Positions 7,965-16,603 of a DNA stretch of 64,000 nucleotides are shown here, in pieces. How positions within the stretch are numbered: position 1 is the stretch's first letter; each line of letters starts with the position of its first letter. Both the position numbers and the translations under genes were made by a program. Origin of the DNA: DASVHS01 sp035468985 (GTDB lineage Bacteria > Acidobacteriota > Thermoanaerobaculia > Gp7-AA8); the NCBI GenBank assembly GCA_035468985.1, contig DATISF010000010.1:15950-79949 (forward strand). Reading direction: 5' to 3'. The notes beneath the pieces were generated by a model. The model did no database searches, had not been told where the DNA came from, and worked only from the letters and a program-made list of their open reading frames with translations.

Positions 7965-8905
7965 TCCGCGAGGTGCTCCCCCGCCAGCAGATACAGAACC
8001 GCCATGCGTACGGCCACGCCGTTCGTCACCTGTTCGAGGATCACCGAGTACGGCCCGTCGGCAACGTCGGACGCGATCTCCACGCCGCGGTTCATCGGCC
8101 CCGGATGCATGACCAGCACGCCGTCCCTGGCACGGCGCAGGCGCTCCGGCGTCAGTCCGAACGTGTTGTAGTACTCGCGCAGCGACGGGAAGCTCAGCTT
8201 CCCCTGCCGCTCGATCTGGATACGGAGCATCATCACGACGTCCGCGCCCTCGAGCGCCTCGTCGAGTGAGTTCACGACGCGCACGCCCATCTTCTCGATT
8301 TCCACCGGCATCAGTGTCGGCGGCGCGGCCAGCGTGACGTTCGCCTTCATCTTCGTGAGCAGGTGGATGTTCGAGCGCACCACGCGCGAGTGGGCGATGT
8401 CGCCGATGATCGAGACATTCACTCCCTGCAGGCGGCCGAGGCGCTCGCGGATCGTGAAGGCGTCGAGGAGTGCCTGCGTGGGATGCTCGTGCGCGCCGTC
8501 GCCGGCGTTGACGATCGATGCCGGCAGCCGGTCGGCGAGCATCTTCGGCGCGCCGGGATGCTTGTGCCGGATGACGATCATGTCCGGGTGCATCGCCATC
8601 AGGTTCTCGGCGGTGTCGATCAGCGTCTCCCCTTTTTCGACTGACGAGCCGGAGGCGGTGAAGTTCAGCGTATCGGCGGAGAGACGCTTCTCGGCGATCT
8701 CGAACGAAACGCGCGTGCGCGTGGAGGGCTCCATGAACAGGTTGATGACGAGCTGGCCGCGCAGGGCCGGCACTTTCTTCACGGGCCGCTCGCTGACTTC
8801 CTTGAAGCCTTCGGCCGTGTCGAGGATCAGGTTGATCTCTTCGGGGGTGAGCTGCTCGATGCCGAGGAGATCTTTGGAGCGGAGTGCGGAGCTCTGGGTG
8901 CGCAA
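7961..8905 (-). CDS. pyrB: Aspartate carbamoyltransferase catalytic subunit
   Basis: Condenses aspartate with carbamoyl phosphate. The carbamoyl-phosphate motif FMEPSTRTRVSFE, the HPTQALLDAFTI motif and the aspartate-binding MHPGPMNRGVEI are intact; 314 residues is family length. It starts one base after the pyrR stop and overlaps pyrC by four bases. No regulatory pyrI gene is present, consistent with control by PyrR. Confidence 0.97.
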   Translation of the reverse strand: MRTQSSALRSKDLLGIEQLTPEEINLILDTAEGFKEVSERPVKKVPALRGQLVINLFMEPSTRTRVSFEIAEKRLSADTLNFTASGSSVEKGETLIDTAENLMAMHPDMIVIRHKHPGAPKMLADRLPASIVNAGDGAHEHPTQALLDAFTIRERLGRLQGVNVSIIGDIAHSRVVRSNIHLLTKMKANVTLAAPPTLMPVEIEKMGVRVVNSLDEALEGADVVMMLRIQIERQGKLSFPSLREYYNTFGLTPERLRRARDGVLVMHPGPMNRGVEIASDVADGPYSVILEQVTNGVAVRMAVLYLLAGEHLAE

Positions 8906-8906
8906 C

Positions 8907-9443
8907 TCACTTCTCCATGATCAGAACTTCGTCTTCCCCGTCCGTCTCGGTCAGTTTGACTTTGATCACTTCGTTCGCGTCGGTAGGAACCGTCTTGCCG
9001 ATCACGTCGGCGTGGATGGGCAGCTCGCGGTGACCGCGATCGATGAGCACGGCCAGCTGCACCGCCTTCGGGCGGCCGAAATCGATCAGCGCATCGAGCG
9101 CGGAGCGCACCGTGCGCCCCGTGTAGAGCACGTCATCGACGAGGACTACGATCTTGTCGTCGATCGGCTCGGGCAGTTTCGTCGGCTTGACCACGGGCTG
9201 CGGCGCGATGGTGGTGAGGTCGTCGCGGTAGAGCGTGATGTCGAGGATGCCGAACGGCACGTCATGCCCTTCCATCTCGCTGATCTCGCGCGCCATCCGC
9301 TCGCCGATGGGAACGCCCCGGCTGCGGATGCCGACGATGATCACGTCGTCGATCCCGCGATTGCGTTCCACCACTTCGATGGCCATGCGCCGGATCGCGC
9401 GGTTCATGCGCGCGGCGTCCAGGAGTCTTTTCTTGACGTTCAT
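8907..9443 (-). CDS. pyrR: Bifunctional pyr operon regulator / uracil phosphoribosyltransferase
   Basis: PRPP-binding protein that in many bacteria binds the pyr mRNA leader and also has uracil phosphoribosyltransferase activity. PRPP loop VVLVDDVLYTGRTVRSAL near residue 98; 178 residues from ATG 9443 is family length. It heads the order pyrR-pyrB-pyrC seen in several phyla. Only about 80 bases separate it from a divergent gene and I see no antiterminator/terminator pair there, so leader binding cannot be confirmed from sequence. Confidence 0.95.
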   Translation of the reverse strand: MNVKKRLLDAARMNRAIRRMAIEVVERNRGIDDVIIVGIRSRGVPIGERMAREISEMEGHDVPFGILDITLYRDDLTTIAPQPVVKPTKLPEPIDDKIVVLVDDVLYTGRTVRSALDALIDFGRPKAVQLAVLIDRGHRELPIHADVIGKTVPTDANEVIKVKLTETDGEDEVLIMEK

Positions 9444-9523
9444 TGCTTCGCGAGGGCGGCGGGAGGATAGCACACGACAGTTGCCCCTGAGCATGCGCAT
9501 GAAACCTGCACGAAACCGGCTGC
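9444..9523. promoter_or_regulatory. Divergent promoter region, pyrR / receiver gene
   Basis: 80 bases between divergent starts must hold both promoters. No convincing -35/-10 pair or operator is obvious; GCATGCGCATG direct repeats lie near 9492-9501. Confidence 0.4.
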
Positions 9524-9916
9524 ATGGCGAGGCCAAAGATCCTGATCGTGGAGGACAACTCCGACGTCCGCCGGCTCTACGCTCTCGGCCTCAACCGGCG
9601 CGGCTTCGAGGTCAAGCTTGCCGCCAACGGCGCAGAGGCTGTCGAGCGGATCCACAGCGGCGAGAAACCCGATGTGATCCTGCTGGACTGGCTCATGCCG
9701 CTGATGGACGGAGGGGAGGTCCTGAGCAAGCTGGGCAGCGAGCCTGGAACCTCGCTCATCCCCATCATCGTCATCAGCGGCCAGCCCGCCCCCCGGGAGC
9801 TGGACGGCCGCATCCAGTCTTGGATGACCAAACCGGTGTCGATCGACGACCTCGTCGGCGAAATCCACCGGTCGCCCGCCCTCGCGGGCGGTCACCGGTC
9901 GACTGGGCTAGAATGA
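9524..9916 (+). CDS. Single-domain response regulator
   Basis: 130-residue receiver domain: LIVEDNSD acidic pocket, phospho-acceptor in VILLDWLMPLMDGG, switch Ser in VISGQ, Lys in WMTKPVS. No output domain; a short low-complexity tail from about residue 118. It is seven bases upstream of an FHA gene, so phospho-signalling through protein partners is likely. Confidence 0.92.
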   Translation: MARPKILIVEDNSDVRRLYALGLNRRGFEVKLAANGAEAVERIHSGEKPDVILLDWLMPLMDGGEVLSKLGSEPGTSLIPIIVISGQPAPRELDGRIQSWMTKPVSIDDLVGEIHRSPALAGGHRSTGLE

Positions 9917-9923
9917 GTCACTC

Positions 9924-10373
9924 ATGGCGAAGATCTTCTTCGTCGGGCTGGACGGGACGGAGAAAAGCTACAGGCTCCAGACGCACCGGCCCTTCACGGT
10001 CGGGCGCGATCCCGGCAATGACATCATCCTGCGCGATCCGAAGGTCTCGCGGCATCACGCGGAGATCGTCTTCGAGCGGGGGTTCTTCGTCCTTCACGAC
10101 CTGGCCAGCGCCAACGGCACGTACGTGAACGGCAAGCGCGTGCGCGTCGCGCCGCTCACCCACGGCGCCAAACTGCGCATGGGCAACAGCTACGGACGGT
10201 TCTCGGAGGAACTGCCGACGGAGACGGATGCGCCGGGCTCCGAGGGTTACGATCAGCCGGAGGGGACGCCGGTGATCGAAAACGCTCCCACCGCCGCGCA
10301 CGAAAAGGTCTCGGCCCAGACGCTCCCCCACGAGAAAGTCAGCAACGACGACGTAAAAAAAAAATCGTCCTAG
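9924..10373 (+). CDS. FHA-domain protein, possibly extended by frameshift
   Basis: Phosphothreonine-binding FHA domain at residues 1-92 (FTVGRDPGNDIIL, SRHHAEI, DLASANGTYVNGKRV) followed by a flexible acidic tail containing two HEKVS motifs. The zero-frame product stops at TAG 10371 just after a run of ten A (10355-10364). A -1 shift at A_AAA_AAA would join it to an uninterrupted frame that continues through the tail and the membrane protein ending at 11161. Either the real product is a longer FHA-linker-membrane protein, or both forms are made. Receiver gene immediately upstream. Confidence 0.9.
   Translation: MAKIFFVGLDGTEKSYRLQTHRPFTVGRDPGNDIILRDPKVSRHHAEIVFERGFFVLHDLASANGTYVNGKRVRVAPLTHGAKLRMGNSYGRFSEELPTETDAPGSEGYDQPEGTPVIENAPTAAHEKVSAQTLPHEKVSNDDVKKKSS
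10355..10364 (+). other. Poly-A slippery site (A10) linking two reading frames
   Basis: Codons GTA AAA AAA AAA TCG precede the stop of the FHA frame. The -1 frame reads AAA ATC GTC CTA and stays open to 11159. A run of ten A in such GC-rich coding DNA is exceptional and is the classic substrate for ribosomal or polymerase slippage. Confidence 0.7.
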
Positions 10374-10495
10374 CCCCGGACGATCCTGAGACCGAGCCGC
10401 TCGATCCTCTCCTCGAGAAGAAGGTCACCGCGCCCGCGGACGCCCCCGCCACCGACCGCACGTTCGCCAGCACGCGATTCCTCTTCGAGAGCGGC

Positions 10496-11161
10496 GTGCA
10501 CGCCGGCGAGACCGCACACGTCCGCAACGGCGACAATCACCTGGTTCTGACCTACCGCGGATTCGCATCGGTTGTCAGCATCGTGGCCGCGCTCGTCGCG
10601 GCCATCGTCATCGTGACGGGCGTGGCGGCCACGCTTTTCCTGATCGAGGAACATCGCGCCGGTCCGGCCATCGCCGCGCTCGTGCTCAGCGTCGTCTTCT
10701 CCGCGCTCATCGCCGCGCTCGTCCCGCGCGTGCGGGTCACGCTCTACAGCGGCGCGGCGCCGGCGCTGGTCATCGTCCAGCAGTCCCCGGTGGCGTTCCC
10801 GCGCGTCAAATACATCGTGCAGACCGCAGACGGATCGACGATCGCCATTCTCCGCAAGAGCGTCATCTCGCGTCTCGGCCGCAACACATGGTCGATCGAT
10901 GCGCCGCCCGATCAGCGCGCCGCCGGCTTCGCGGTCGAAGAGTCGCTGTGGCGCGCGATCGTGAGAAAGTTCATCGGCAAGTTCAATCGCAAGCGGGAAG
11001 CGAACGTTCGTCTCTATTACCAGGGCATCGCGTCAGGCCTGATCGTGCGACGCCCCGACGCCACCGGCGAAGCCGATTACCTCGATCTCGCCGCCAATGC
11101 GACGCTGGACCGGCGCGTGGCCGTGGCGCTGGCAACGCTGGTGTTCGGGGCGGAGCCGTAA
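10496..11161 (+). CDS. Two-TM membrane protein, probably C-terminal half of the FHA protein
   Basis: 221 residues if begun at GTG 10496; hydrophobic segments at about residues 22-45 and 55-75, then a soluble domain of unknown family (TLYSGAAPALVIVQQSP, KVIGKFNRKREANVRLYYQG-like charged region). Its frame is open with no stop back to the A10 run at 10355-10364, and the bridging residues (IVLAPDDPETEPLDPLLEKK) resemble the Glu/Lys/Pro-rich FHA tail. GTG 10496 has no ribosome-binding site. I infer the native product is FHA domain, linker, two membrane helices and this domain, made by -1 frameshifting or from a run miscounted in assembly. Confidence 0.75.
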   Translation: MHAGETAHVRNGDNHLVLTYRGFASVVSIVAALVAAIVIVTGVAATLFLIEEHRAGPAIAALVLSVVFSALIAALVPRVRVTLYSGAAPALVIVQQSPVAFPRVKYIVQTADGSTIAILRKSVISRLGRNTWSIDAPPDQRAAGFAVEESLWRAIVRKFIGKFNRKREANVRLYYQGIASGLIVRRPDATGEADYLDLAANATLDRRVAVALATLVFGAEP

Positions 11162-11239
11162 GGAACGGGGAACCGGGCCTCGCCTCTCGCGGCCTCAGCG
11201 CGACAAGGCCCCCGAGACCCGAGACCCAGGATCCACGAC
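11162..11239. repeat. Short degenerate 7-bp repeats between convergent genes
   Basis: Contains CCCGAGACCCGAGACCC (7-base period) on the right and GGAACGGGGAACCGGG on the left. It is part of the family of short-period intergenic repeats seen elsewhere; no T-tract. Confidence 0.4.
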
Positions 11240-13432
11240 CTATTTCATCGGTCCGATCTCGATCCCCGTGTAGTAGTTCTTCAGAATCTGATCGTACGTA
11301 AATCCGCGGAACGCCATCCCGTACGCGCCGACCTGGCACATGCCGATGCCGTGGCCCCAGCCCTTCCCGAAGAACGTGTAACGGTCCATCCCGTCCGGAT
11401 CCTTCGTCTTCTCGTAGACAAAGAGATTGTCGGGAATGTTGAGCGACCAGCGGATCGGGAGTCCCCGCAGCATGAACTTCCTTCCCCCTTCGGCGGTGAC
11501 CTCGAGCTCGGCGACGCGCTGGGAGGCATCGATGGTCACCGGGCGGATGTCGATCAGCTGCTGGATCGGATTCCTCCGATTGATCACCGGCACGAGATCC
11601 TCGGCGCGATAGCTGCGCGTCCAGTTGGAGAAGCTGGACGTGCGATCGAATGACGCGCCGTCGAGATTGCCCTGCACGATCATCGCCGCGGGAGTCTTGT
11701 TCCATCCCGTGTAGACGTATGCGCGGTCGCCAATCATCACCGGCACGCGGCGGTACTCCTGCACACGGTCGCCGAGCCGGCGAAAGATCGGAATGCCGGC
11801 TGGCAGCGTGAACGACTGCATCTTCCCTTCCGACTTCAGCGTCACGTTCCTTCCGCGCAGCGTCAGGATCTTTCCGCTGGCTTCGGTCAGCGCGGAGTGC
11901 TCGCGCAGCCACGAGTTGAGAAGCGCGTAAAGCTCCTCGCGCGGCATCGCCACATTGAGATCGATGCGGTCGATGTCCTGCGCGGGAAACACGCCGAACT
12001 TCATGAGAAAGGCTGCAGCCAGCCGCGCCTCGTCGTCAGGCGTCGCCGTCTGCGGGAAGAAATACTTGCGATCCTCGGGAAGCGTGACGATGCGCGCCTT
12101 GTCGTCGAGCTGCATGAGCGCCCCGAGATAGCGGAGAACATCGCCGCGCCGGCTCGAGGCCGGCTTCGGGATGACGCTTTCCGGGGCGCCGGTGAGGCGG
12201 CGCATGGCCAGCACCGCGCGCTCGACGTCGGCGGCGCTCCAGCTCTTCTGCTCCGGAAGGTTCGCGATCGCGGCGAAGATCCGCGCGGCCGCCTGCTGCT
12301 CGGCGAGAAGTCCGCTGTCCTCCCGTCCGTCGATCGTGACCATGTCCAGCTCCACGCAGCGCGCGCGCTTCAGGTATGGCTCGTTGCGGCCGGGGAACAT
12401 CGTGCCGACGTCGCTCGTCTCGCCGCCGCAGGTCGACGTGAACAGCGCATCGATCGGCTTTCCGTCGTACGTCATGATCAGGCCCGCGGTCTCGGTCACA
12501 GCCTGATTGCTCTGCGGATCTTCGCCGGAGAAGCCCTTGTATACCTGGCATGCCGGACCGGGACAGATGTCGTATCCCTCGCTGGCGAACTGCCGCAGGT
12601 TGCGCACGGCGTACGTGCGTGCCGCGACGGCCTGCGCCTTCAGCCCCTCGATCTCGTCGTACGTCCTCGGTCCGAGCTCTGCCGGGACGACGCCGAACAG
12701 GTAGTCCTCGAGATTGAGCTCGTTGATGACGTTGAACAGGCCGCGGGCGTTGAGATGGATCCGCGCCGCCGTTCGATACGGCAGGTCGTTGATCCGGATC
12801 GTCGTCTCGGAGACCGGCATCACCAGCAGCGATTCGGAGCGGATCGTGGAGCGATCGCCTTCATCGTCGACGATCTGCTGCACTTTCTCGAACGGCTGAT
12901 CGGACGGACGCCGGACGATCAGCAGATCGCCTGGATAGCCGCTCTGGACGAGCGTGCCTTTGAACGGCAGCGCCGCATCCTGATCGGGAAAGTCGCCGGC
13001 GAGAATCCGGTACAGGCCCGAGCCCACGTCGAACACGGCATCGACGCGCTGTCCCGTGTCGCGGCGCAGCTTGTCGACCAGCGCGTTCACGCTGTTGAGA
13101 TCGGAGATCGCGCTCACCTGCACCGCATACCGCACCACCGCGGCATTGGCCATCGGCGCCGTGACGGTGAAGCCGCGACGGATGATCGCCGGACCGGAGT
13201 CCGCGATCACGTAGTAGCCGTCGCGGACGCGAGGGAACGTTACCGACGGCTGATCGCTGAGAAGACCGACGCGGATGCGCGGCTCCGTGATGGTGCGCGC
13301 AACCGTGCTGACGGCGGTGAGGCGATTCGGAGACTGCGTGGGCACCTGCGGCGATGGGGCAACGGGTTTCGGCGGTGGCGCGGTGGCGCATGCGGCGGCG
13401 AATGCGAGAACGGCAATGGGGAGACGCTTCAT
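11240..13432 (-). CDS. SpoIID/LytB-domain lipoprotein with SPOR-like repeat
   Basis: 730-residue envelope protein. ATG 13432 gives a lipoprotein signal (VLAFAAAC). A SPOR-like segment (YAVQVSAISDLNSVNALVDK) lies near residues 100-180, and the SpoIID amidase-enhancer domain (YLFGVVPAELGP, LKAQAVAARTYAVRNL) from about 230. The HGIGMCQVGAYGMA motif near the C-terminus is typical of the family. The domain is split by a ~200-residue insert (about 360-560) with no recognised motif. Likely remodels peptidoglycan at the cell wall; SPOR would target denuded glycan. A longer start at 13450 is possible. Confidence 0.88.
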   Translation of the reverse strand: MKRLPIAVLAFAAACATAPPPKPVAPSPQVPTQSPNRLTAVSTVARTITEPRIRVGLLSDQPSVTFPRVRDGYYVIADSGPAIIRRGFTVTAPMANAAVVRYAVQVSAISDLNSVNALVDKLRRDTGQRVDAVFDVGSGLYRILAGDFPDQDAALPFKGTLVQSGYPGDLLIVRRPSDQPFEKVQQIVDDEGDRSTIRSESLLVMPVSETTIRINDLPYRTAARIHLNARGLFNVINELNLEDYLFGVVPAELGPRTYDEIEGLKAQAVAARTYAVRNLRQFASEGYDICPGPACQVYKGFSGEDPQSNQAVTETAGLIMTYDGKPIDALFTSTCGGETSDVGTMFPGRNEPYLKRARCVELDMVTIDGREDSGLLAEQQAAARIFAAIANLPEQKSWSAADVERAVLAMRRLTGAPESVIPKPASSRRGDVLRYLGALMQLDDKARIVTLPEDRKYFFPQTATPDDEARLAAAFLMKFGVFPAQDIDRIDLNVAMPREELYALLNSWLREHSALTEASGKILTLRGRNVTLKSEGKMQSFTLPAGIPIFRRLGDRVQEYRRVPVMIGDRAYVYTGWNKTPAAMIVQGNLDGASFDRTSSFSNWTRSYRAEDLVPVINRRNPIQQLIDIRPVTIDASQRVAELEVTAEGGRKFMLRGLPIRWSLNIPDNLFVYEKTKDPDGMDRYTFFGKGWGHGIGMCQVGAYGMAFRGFTYDQILKNYYTGIEIGPMK

Positions 13433-13460
13433 GAATGCGACCTCGTGCAAAGTGGGGGCC

Positions 13461-13517
13461 CGGGGACACGAGGACTCGGGGACTCACGGTGCTGCACTTC
13501 AAGTCCTCGCTTCCCCG
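13461..13517. repeat. Inverted repeat with 7-base periodicity upstream of the SpoIID-like gene
   Basis: CGGGGACACGAGGACT at 13461 pairs with AGTCCTCGCTTCCCCG at 13502 with two mismatches. GGACTCGGGGACTC lies in the left arm. Confidence 0.55.
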
Positions 13518-13522
13518 CGTCC

Positions 13523-13556
13523 AAAACAAAAAGCCCCCGAGTTGCCCCGGGGGCTT
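13523..13556 (-). terminator. Rho-independent terminator of the OmpA-like gene
   Basis: On the minus strand AAGCCCCCG and CGGGGGCTT form a perfect 9-bp stem (13531-13556) with an 8-base loop, followed by TTTTTGTTTTGG. It lies 24 bases after the OmpA-like stop. Confidence 0.9.
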
Positions 13557-13579
13557 CGTTGAGATGCGAAGGTTTTCAA

Positions 13580-15034
13580 TTACGGGAGGATCAGGCGGAT
13601 GACCACACGGCGGTTCCGCAGGCGTCCTTCCGCGGTCGAGTTGTCGGCAACCGGCTCGCGGGCGTCGCGACCTTCGACGCTGATGCGCGAGGCATCGATG
13701 CCATGGCGGCTCACCAGGTAGTCGCGCACGGCCTCGGCCCGGCGGCGATCGAGATCGGCGTTCGCTCCGGTGTTCTCACGGTCGTCCGTGTAGCCGATGA
13801 CCAGCGCCGTCGACGTCGGCTCCTGCTTCATGCGCAGGGCGATGTCGTCGAGGATGGCCTTGGCGATATTCGTCAGGCGCGCCGAACCCGGCTCGAAGTG
13901 GATCTCATCCGTGCGCAGCGTCTGCGGCTGGTGCGGCGGAGCGACCGGCGGCGGAGGCGGCGGAACCGGAGTCGGAGAAGGAGGAGGCGGGACCGGCGGA
14001 GCGACCGGCGTCGGAGCGGGAGGCGGCGGAACGACGGCCGCCAGGTGCACCGGCGCGAAGGTCAGACCGACGAGGCCGGACAAGCCGCAATCATCGAGCT
14101 CGGTGATGCGGCAATCGGGATGATCGTACGAGAACTTCGTGACGTTCCAGCGCGCGCCGGCCGAAAGCGACCAGCCGCTGTTGCCGAACCAGTGACGCAG
14201 ACCGGTGACCAGGAAGACGGGCGTCTTCGGATTCCGGTCGCCACCCTGGTAGGCGATGGCGTTGACTTCGCTGATCCAGTTCGTTCCGCTCCACCAGCGC
14301 TGCGGAATGTTCAGGCCGCCGTCGACCCGGAACTCGTTCGGAATCTGCACCGATCCGCCGCCCGGGAAGTTGCTGCGCCTGCCGGTGCGGTCGCCGGTGA
14401 TCTTGTACGAAGCGGCGAAGCTGCCGATGCCGCGCGTCCAGTGCGCGCCGAGGCCGAAGCTGCCGGCTCCGGTGGAGATGCCGCTCTTGTCGTCGCCGGT
14501 CGGCAGGTCGGTGAACACCGAAAGGGCGAACTTCGTCGGACTGGTCGGGTCCATCAGGCCGAACTTCGTAGCCAGCCGGACATCTCCGAGACCGCTGTCG
14601 GTGAACCGCCCCTGGTACAGCCAGCCGTTCACGAACCCGGCGCGGTCAGCGCCGTTCTGAACCAGCCGCACCCACGGCACCATGGCGCTGACTTCCCACC
14701 GGTCGGAAAGTCCATACCCGGCGGATGCGCTGAGCTGGTATTTGTCGTAACCCATGTCGTGATATCCGCGCGCGGAGAGAGGCGCGAAATCACGAGCTGG
14801 CCCTGCCAGCAGATCGTAATCGTTCCAATAGATGCCGAACGAGAAGTCACCTCGCCGCAGCGTGTCCGCAGTGACAGTCTCGAACAGACCTGTCTGTCCG
14901 CTGACGCTCGGTGCAGTGAGCGCGAGCTGGTCATCGCGGGTCATCGTCGACGAACCGGCCTGAGCCAGCAGTACACCCGGCGCGACGATCAGGAACAACG
15001 AGGACAGAAGCAGCCAATGCTTGCGACGCAACAA
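13580..15034 (-). CDS. OmpA-family outer-membrane barrel protein
   Basis: 484 residues: signal peptide (LLLSSLFLIVAPGVLLAQA), a predicted beta-barrel of about 300 residues rich in aromatic strand ends, a Pro-rich linker, then the C-terminal OmpA peptidoglycan-binding domain (FEPGSARLTNIAKAILDDIA; GYTDDRENTGANADLDRRRA with the diaminopimelate-binding Asp/Arg pair). Start TTG 15034 is fixed by AGGAGG at 15041-15046. Anchors outer membrane to cell wall. Monocistronic, with its own terminator. Confidence 0.94.
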   Translation of the reverse strand: MLRRKHWLLLSSLFLIVAPGVLLAQAGSSTMTRDDQLALTAPSVSGQTGLFETVTADTLRRGDFSFGIYWNDYDLLAGPARDFAPLSARGYHDMGYDKYQLSASAGYGLSDRWEVSAMVPWVRLVQNGADRAGFVNGWLYQGRFTDSGLGDVRLATKFGLMDPTSPTKFALSVFTDLPTGDDKSGISTGAGSFGLGAHWTRGIGSFAASYKITGDRTGRRSNFPGGGSVQIPNEFRVDGGLNIPQRWWSGTNWISEVNAIAYQGGDRNPKTPVFLVTGLRHWFGNSGWSLSAGARWNVTKFSYDHPDCRITELDDCGLSGLVGLTFAPVHLAAVVPPPPAPTPVAPPVPPPPSPTPVPPPPPPVAPPHQPQTLRTDEIHFEPGSARLTNIAKAILDDIALRMKQEPTSTALVIGYTDDRENTGANADLDRRRAEAVRDYLVSRHGIDASRISVEGRDAREPVADNSTAEGRLRNRRVVIRLILP

Positions 15035-15192
15035 GTCACACCTCCTAAAAGCTTCGCACGGTCACCGTCCGCAGCTATAATGCCGCCGCTTTACAAAAGA
15101 TGTGCCAGAGCCACGGACACTCGTTTGCCTAAGCACTTCAAGTTGTGAACTTTACCACAAGTTGAGTCGCGTACAGTCAAGCTCCGCGATAG
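15035..15192. promoter_or_regulatory. Divergent promoter region, OmpA-like / barrel gene
   Basis: 158 bases between divergent outer-membrane protein genes. A plus-strand TATAAT is at 15076-15081 without a good -35 hexamer, and an AT-rich stretch lies at 15120-15175. A strong AGGAGG for the minus gene is at 15041. Confidence 0.45.
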
Positions 15193-16434
15193 ATGAGGAC
15201 GCCACGCATGCGCATCTCGATTCCCTGCTTCGCGATTCTGTCGAGCATCGTCGCAGCAGTCGCAGGAGCGCAAACGATCCCCGCCCCGGCCACACCACCT
15301 CTCCTCTCTGACACCGCCGCCTCCGCGTACGACCGCAAAGAGACGCTGCCGACCCTCAATGTATACCTGCCGGAGGGACAAGCAAGTGTCCGCCTCCGCA
15401 AGCTGATCAAGAACGTGCTCTTCGAGAGCCAGATCGACTACCGGTTCGTGACCGGCGACATCAGCACCTTCCTCCGCTACAAGTACTACGCGAAGAACCT
15501 CACCTACCGCCTGGGCGTCTTCGACGAAATCAGCTTCCCCGACATCGGATCGAAGTCGACCAACGAGTTCCAACGCGTCCGCGGCGGCCTGCTGCTGTTC
15601 GGATTTCCGCGCGACTACAACCACCGCTACTTCTACCTCCTGCAGGACGACCGGCTGACGTTCGGCGATCTCACGAACGTCGACAACAAGAAGAACAACA
15701 TCTACATGAAGGTCGGCTACCAGTTCGGGACGCAGTTCGACGAGCGGATGAACGCGATCGTCGGCGAGTCGCGCGGACGCATCACCCCCGTGCTCACCGC
15801 GTTCCGCGACATCGGCCCCCAGAAGACCGGGCTGGCCGCCGCACTCACGGAGTCACTGCGGGTCTCGACCGGCGATTACCGTTACACGAAATTCGAAGCG
15901 GAAGGTCTGCACCGCACCGACATCACCCAGCGCTCATTCATCTTCTCCCGCCTGCACTTCGGCGCCTTCTTCGGATACGACAAGTGCGATAACGAGAAGA
16001 GGCCGTGTCCCGGAGGACAGGATGTTCCGGAAATCGAGCGCTACAGTATCCCGCGCTACGACATGATGCAGCTCGGCGGCCGCAATGCCTTGAAGGCGAT
16101 CGGTTCCGACGTCGAAGCGACCGGAACCCACGAGATCCACCTGACCAACGAGTACTTCGTCCCGATCTTCCGCAACAAGGATTTCAAGACCTGGCTGCTC
16201 CACTGGAACACGATGTACGGCATCGGCTACCTCGGCGCCGGAACGGTCGGCTTCAAGTACAACCAGCTGTTCAAGAGCGCGCAAGCGGTGGTGGACGCCG
16301 GACTCGGATCGGAGATGGCGCTGACGGTCCGCGACTACGACGTTCTACTCAGCGTGGTCTACGCCCGAACGCTTCACGCGCCAACCGAGCTGGAAGGAAG
16401 CAAGATTCGCTTCTTCATCCGCACGGTTCGCTAG
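15193..16434 (+). CDS. Predicted outer-membrane beta-barrel protein, unknown family
   Basis: 413 residues with signal peptide (CFAILSSIVAAVAGAQ) and repeated amphipathic, Tyr/Phe-rich strands such as YRFVTGDISTFLRYKYYAKN, ending in a strand with a terminal Arg (RFFIRTVR). No POTRA or plug domain is seen. A local disulfide-like CDNEKRPCPGG hairpin lies near residue 275. Resembles the BamA/surface-antigen style of barrel loosely; function unknown. ATG 15208 is an alternative start. The stop codon lies inside the left arm of a 164-bp hairpin repeat. Confidence 0.78.
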   Translation: MRTPRMRISIPCFAILSSIVAAVAGAQTIPAPATPPLLSDTAASAYDRKETLPTLNVYLPEGQASVRLRKLIKNVLFESQIDYRFVTGDISTFLRYKYYAKNLTYRLGVFDEISFPDIGSKSTNEFQRVRGGLLLFGFPRDYNHRYFYLLQDDRLTFGDLTNVDNKKNNIYMKVGYQFGTQFDERMNAIVGESRGRITPVLTAFRDIGPQKTGLAAALTESLRVSTGDYRYTKFEAEGLHRTDITQRSFIFSRLHFGAFFGYDKCDNEKRPCPGGQDVPEIERYSIPRYDMMQLGGRNALKAIGSDVEATGTHEIHLTNEYFVPIFRNKDFKTWLLHWNTMYGIGYLGAGTVGFKYNQLFKSAQAVVDAGLGSEMALTVRDYDVLLSVVYARTLHAPTELEGSKIRFFIRTVR

Positions 16435-16596
16435 TGTGGTGAGTCAGAGATACGCAGCATTTCGTTGCGGGCACCGACGGGCTGGATGCGAGGCGCCGCG
16501 ACGTTGGCGATGCGGGACATCGTCGAGGAGCGGCAACGAAGCAGACGGCCCGTCGCCGCCCGCAACCCTCCGGGCGTATCTCTGACTCGCCACACT
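16433..16596. repeat. 164-bp MITE-like long inverted repeat
   Basis: The ends AGTGTGGTGAGTCAGAGATA and TATCTCTGACTCGCCACACT pair with one mismatch. Similarity between arms continues inward (TTGCGGGCACCGACGGGC against GCCCGTCGCCGCCCGCAA) for about 48 bases each side. No open frame of note inside. The left end overlaps the stop codon of the barrel gene. Confidence 0.8.
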
Positions 16597-16603
16597 GAGG
16601 AAG

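Noticed and set aside
9444..9523. PyrR-binding attenuator
   Set aside because: The leader is too short for an antiterminator/terminator pair and no T-tract is present.
15076..15081. TATAAT as a confident promoter of the barrel gene
   Set aside because: No matching -35 hexamer at 16-18 bases and over 100 bases from the start; kept only as a weak note.
11897..15148. 1083-codon plus-strand open frame opposite the SpoIID and OmpA genes
   Set aside because: His/Arg/Asp-rich translation typical of antisense frames in GC-rich DNA; it spans two genes with clear families on the minus strand and a terminator.
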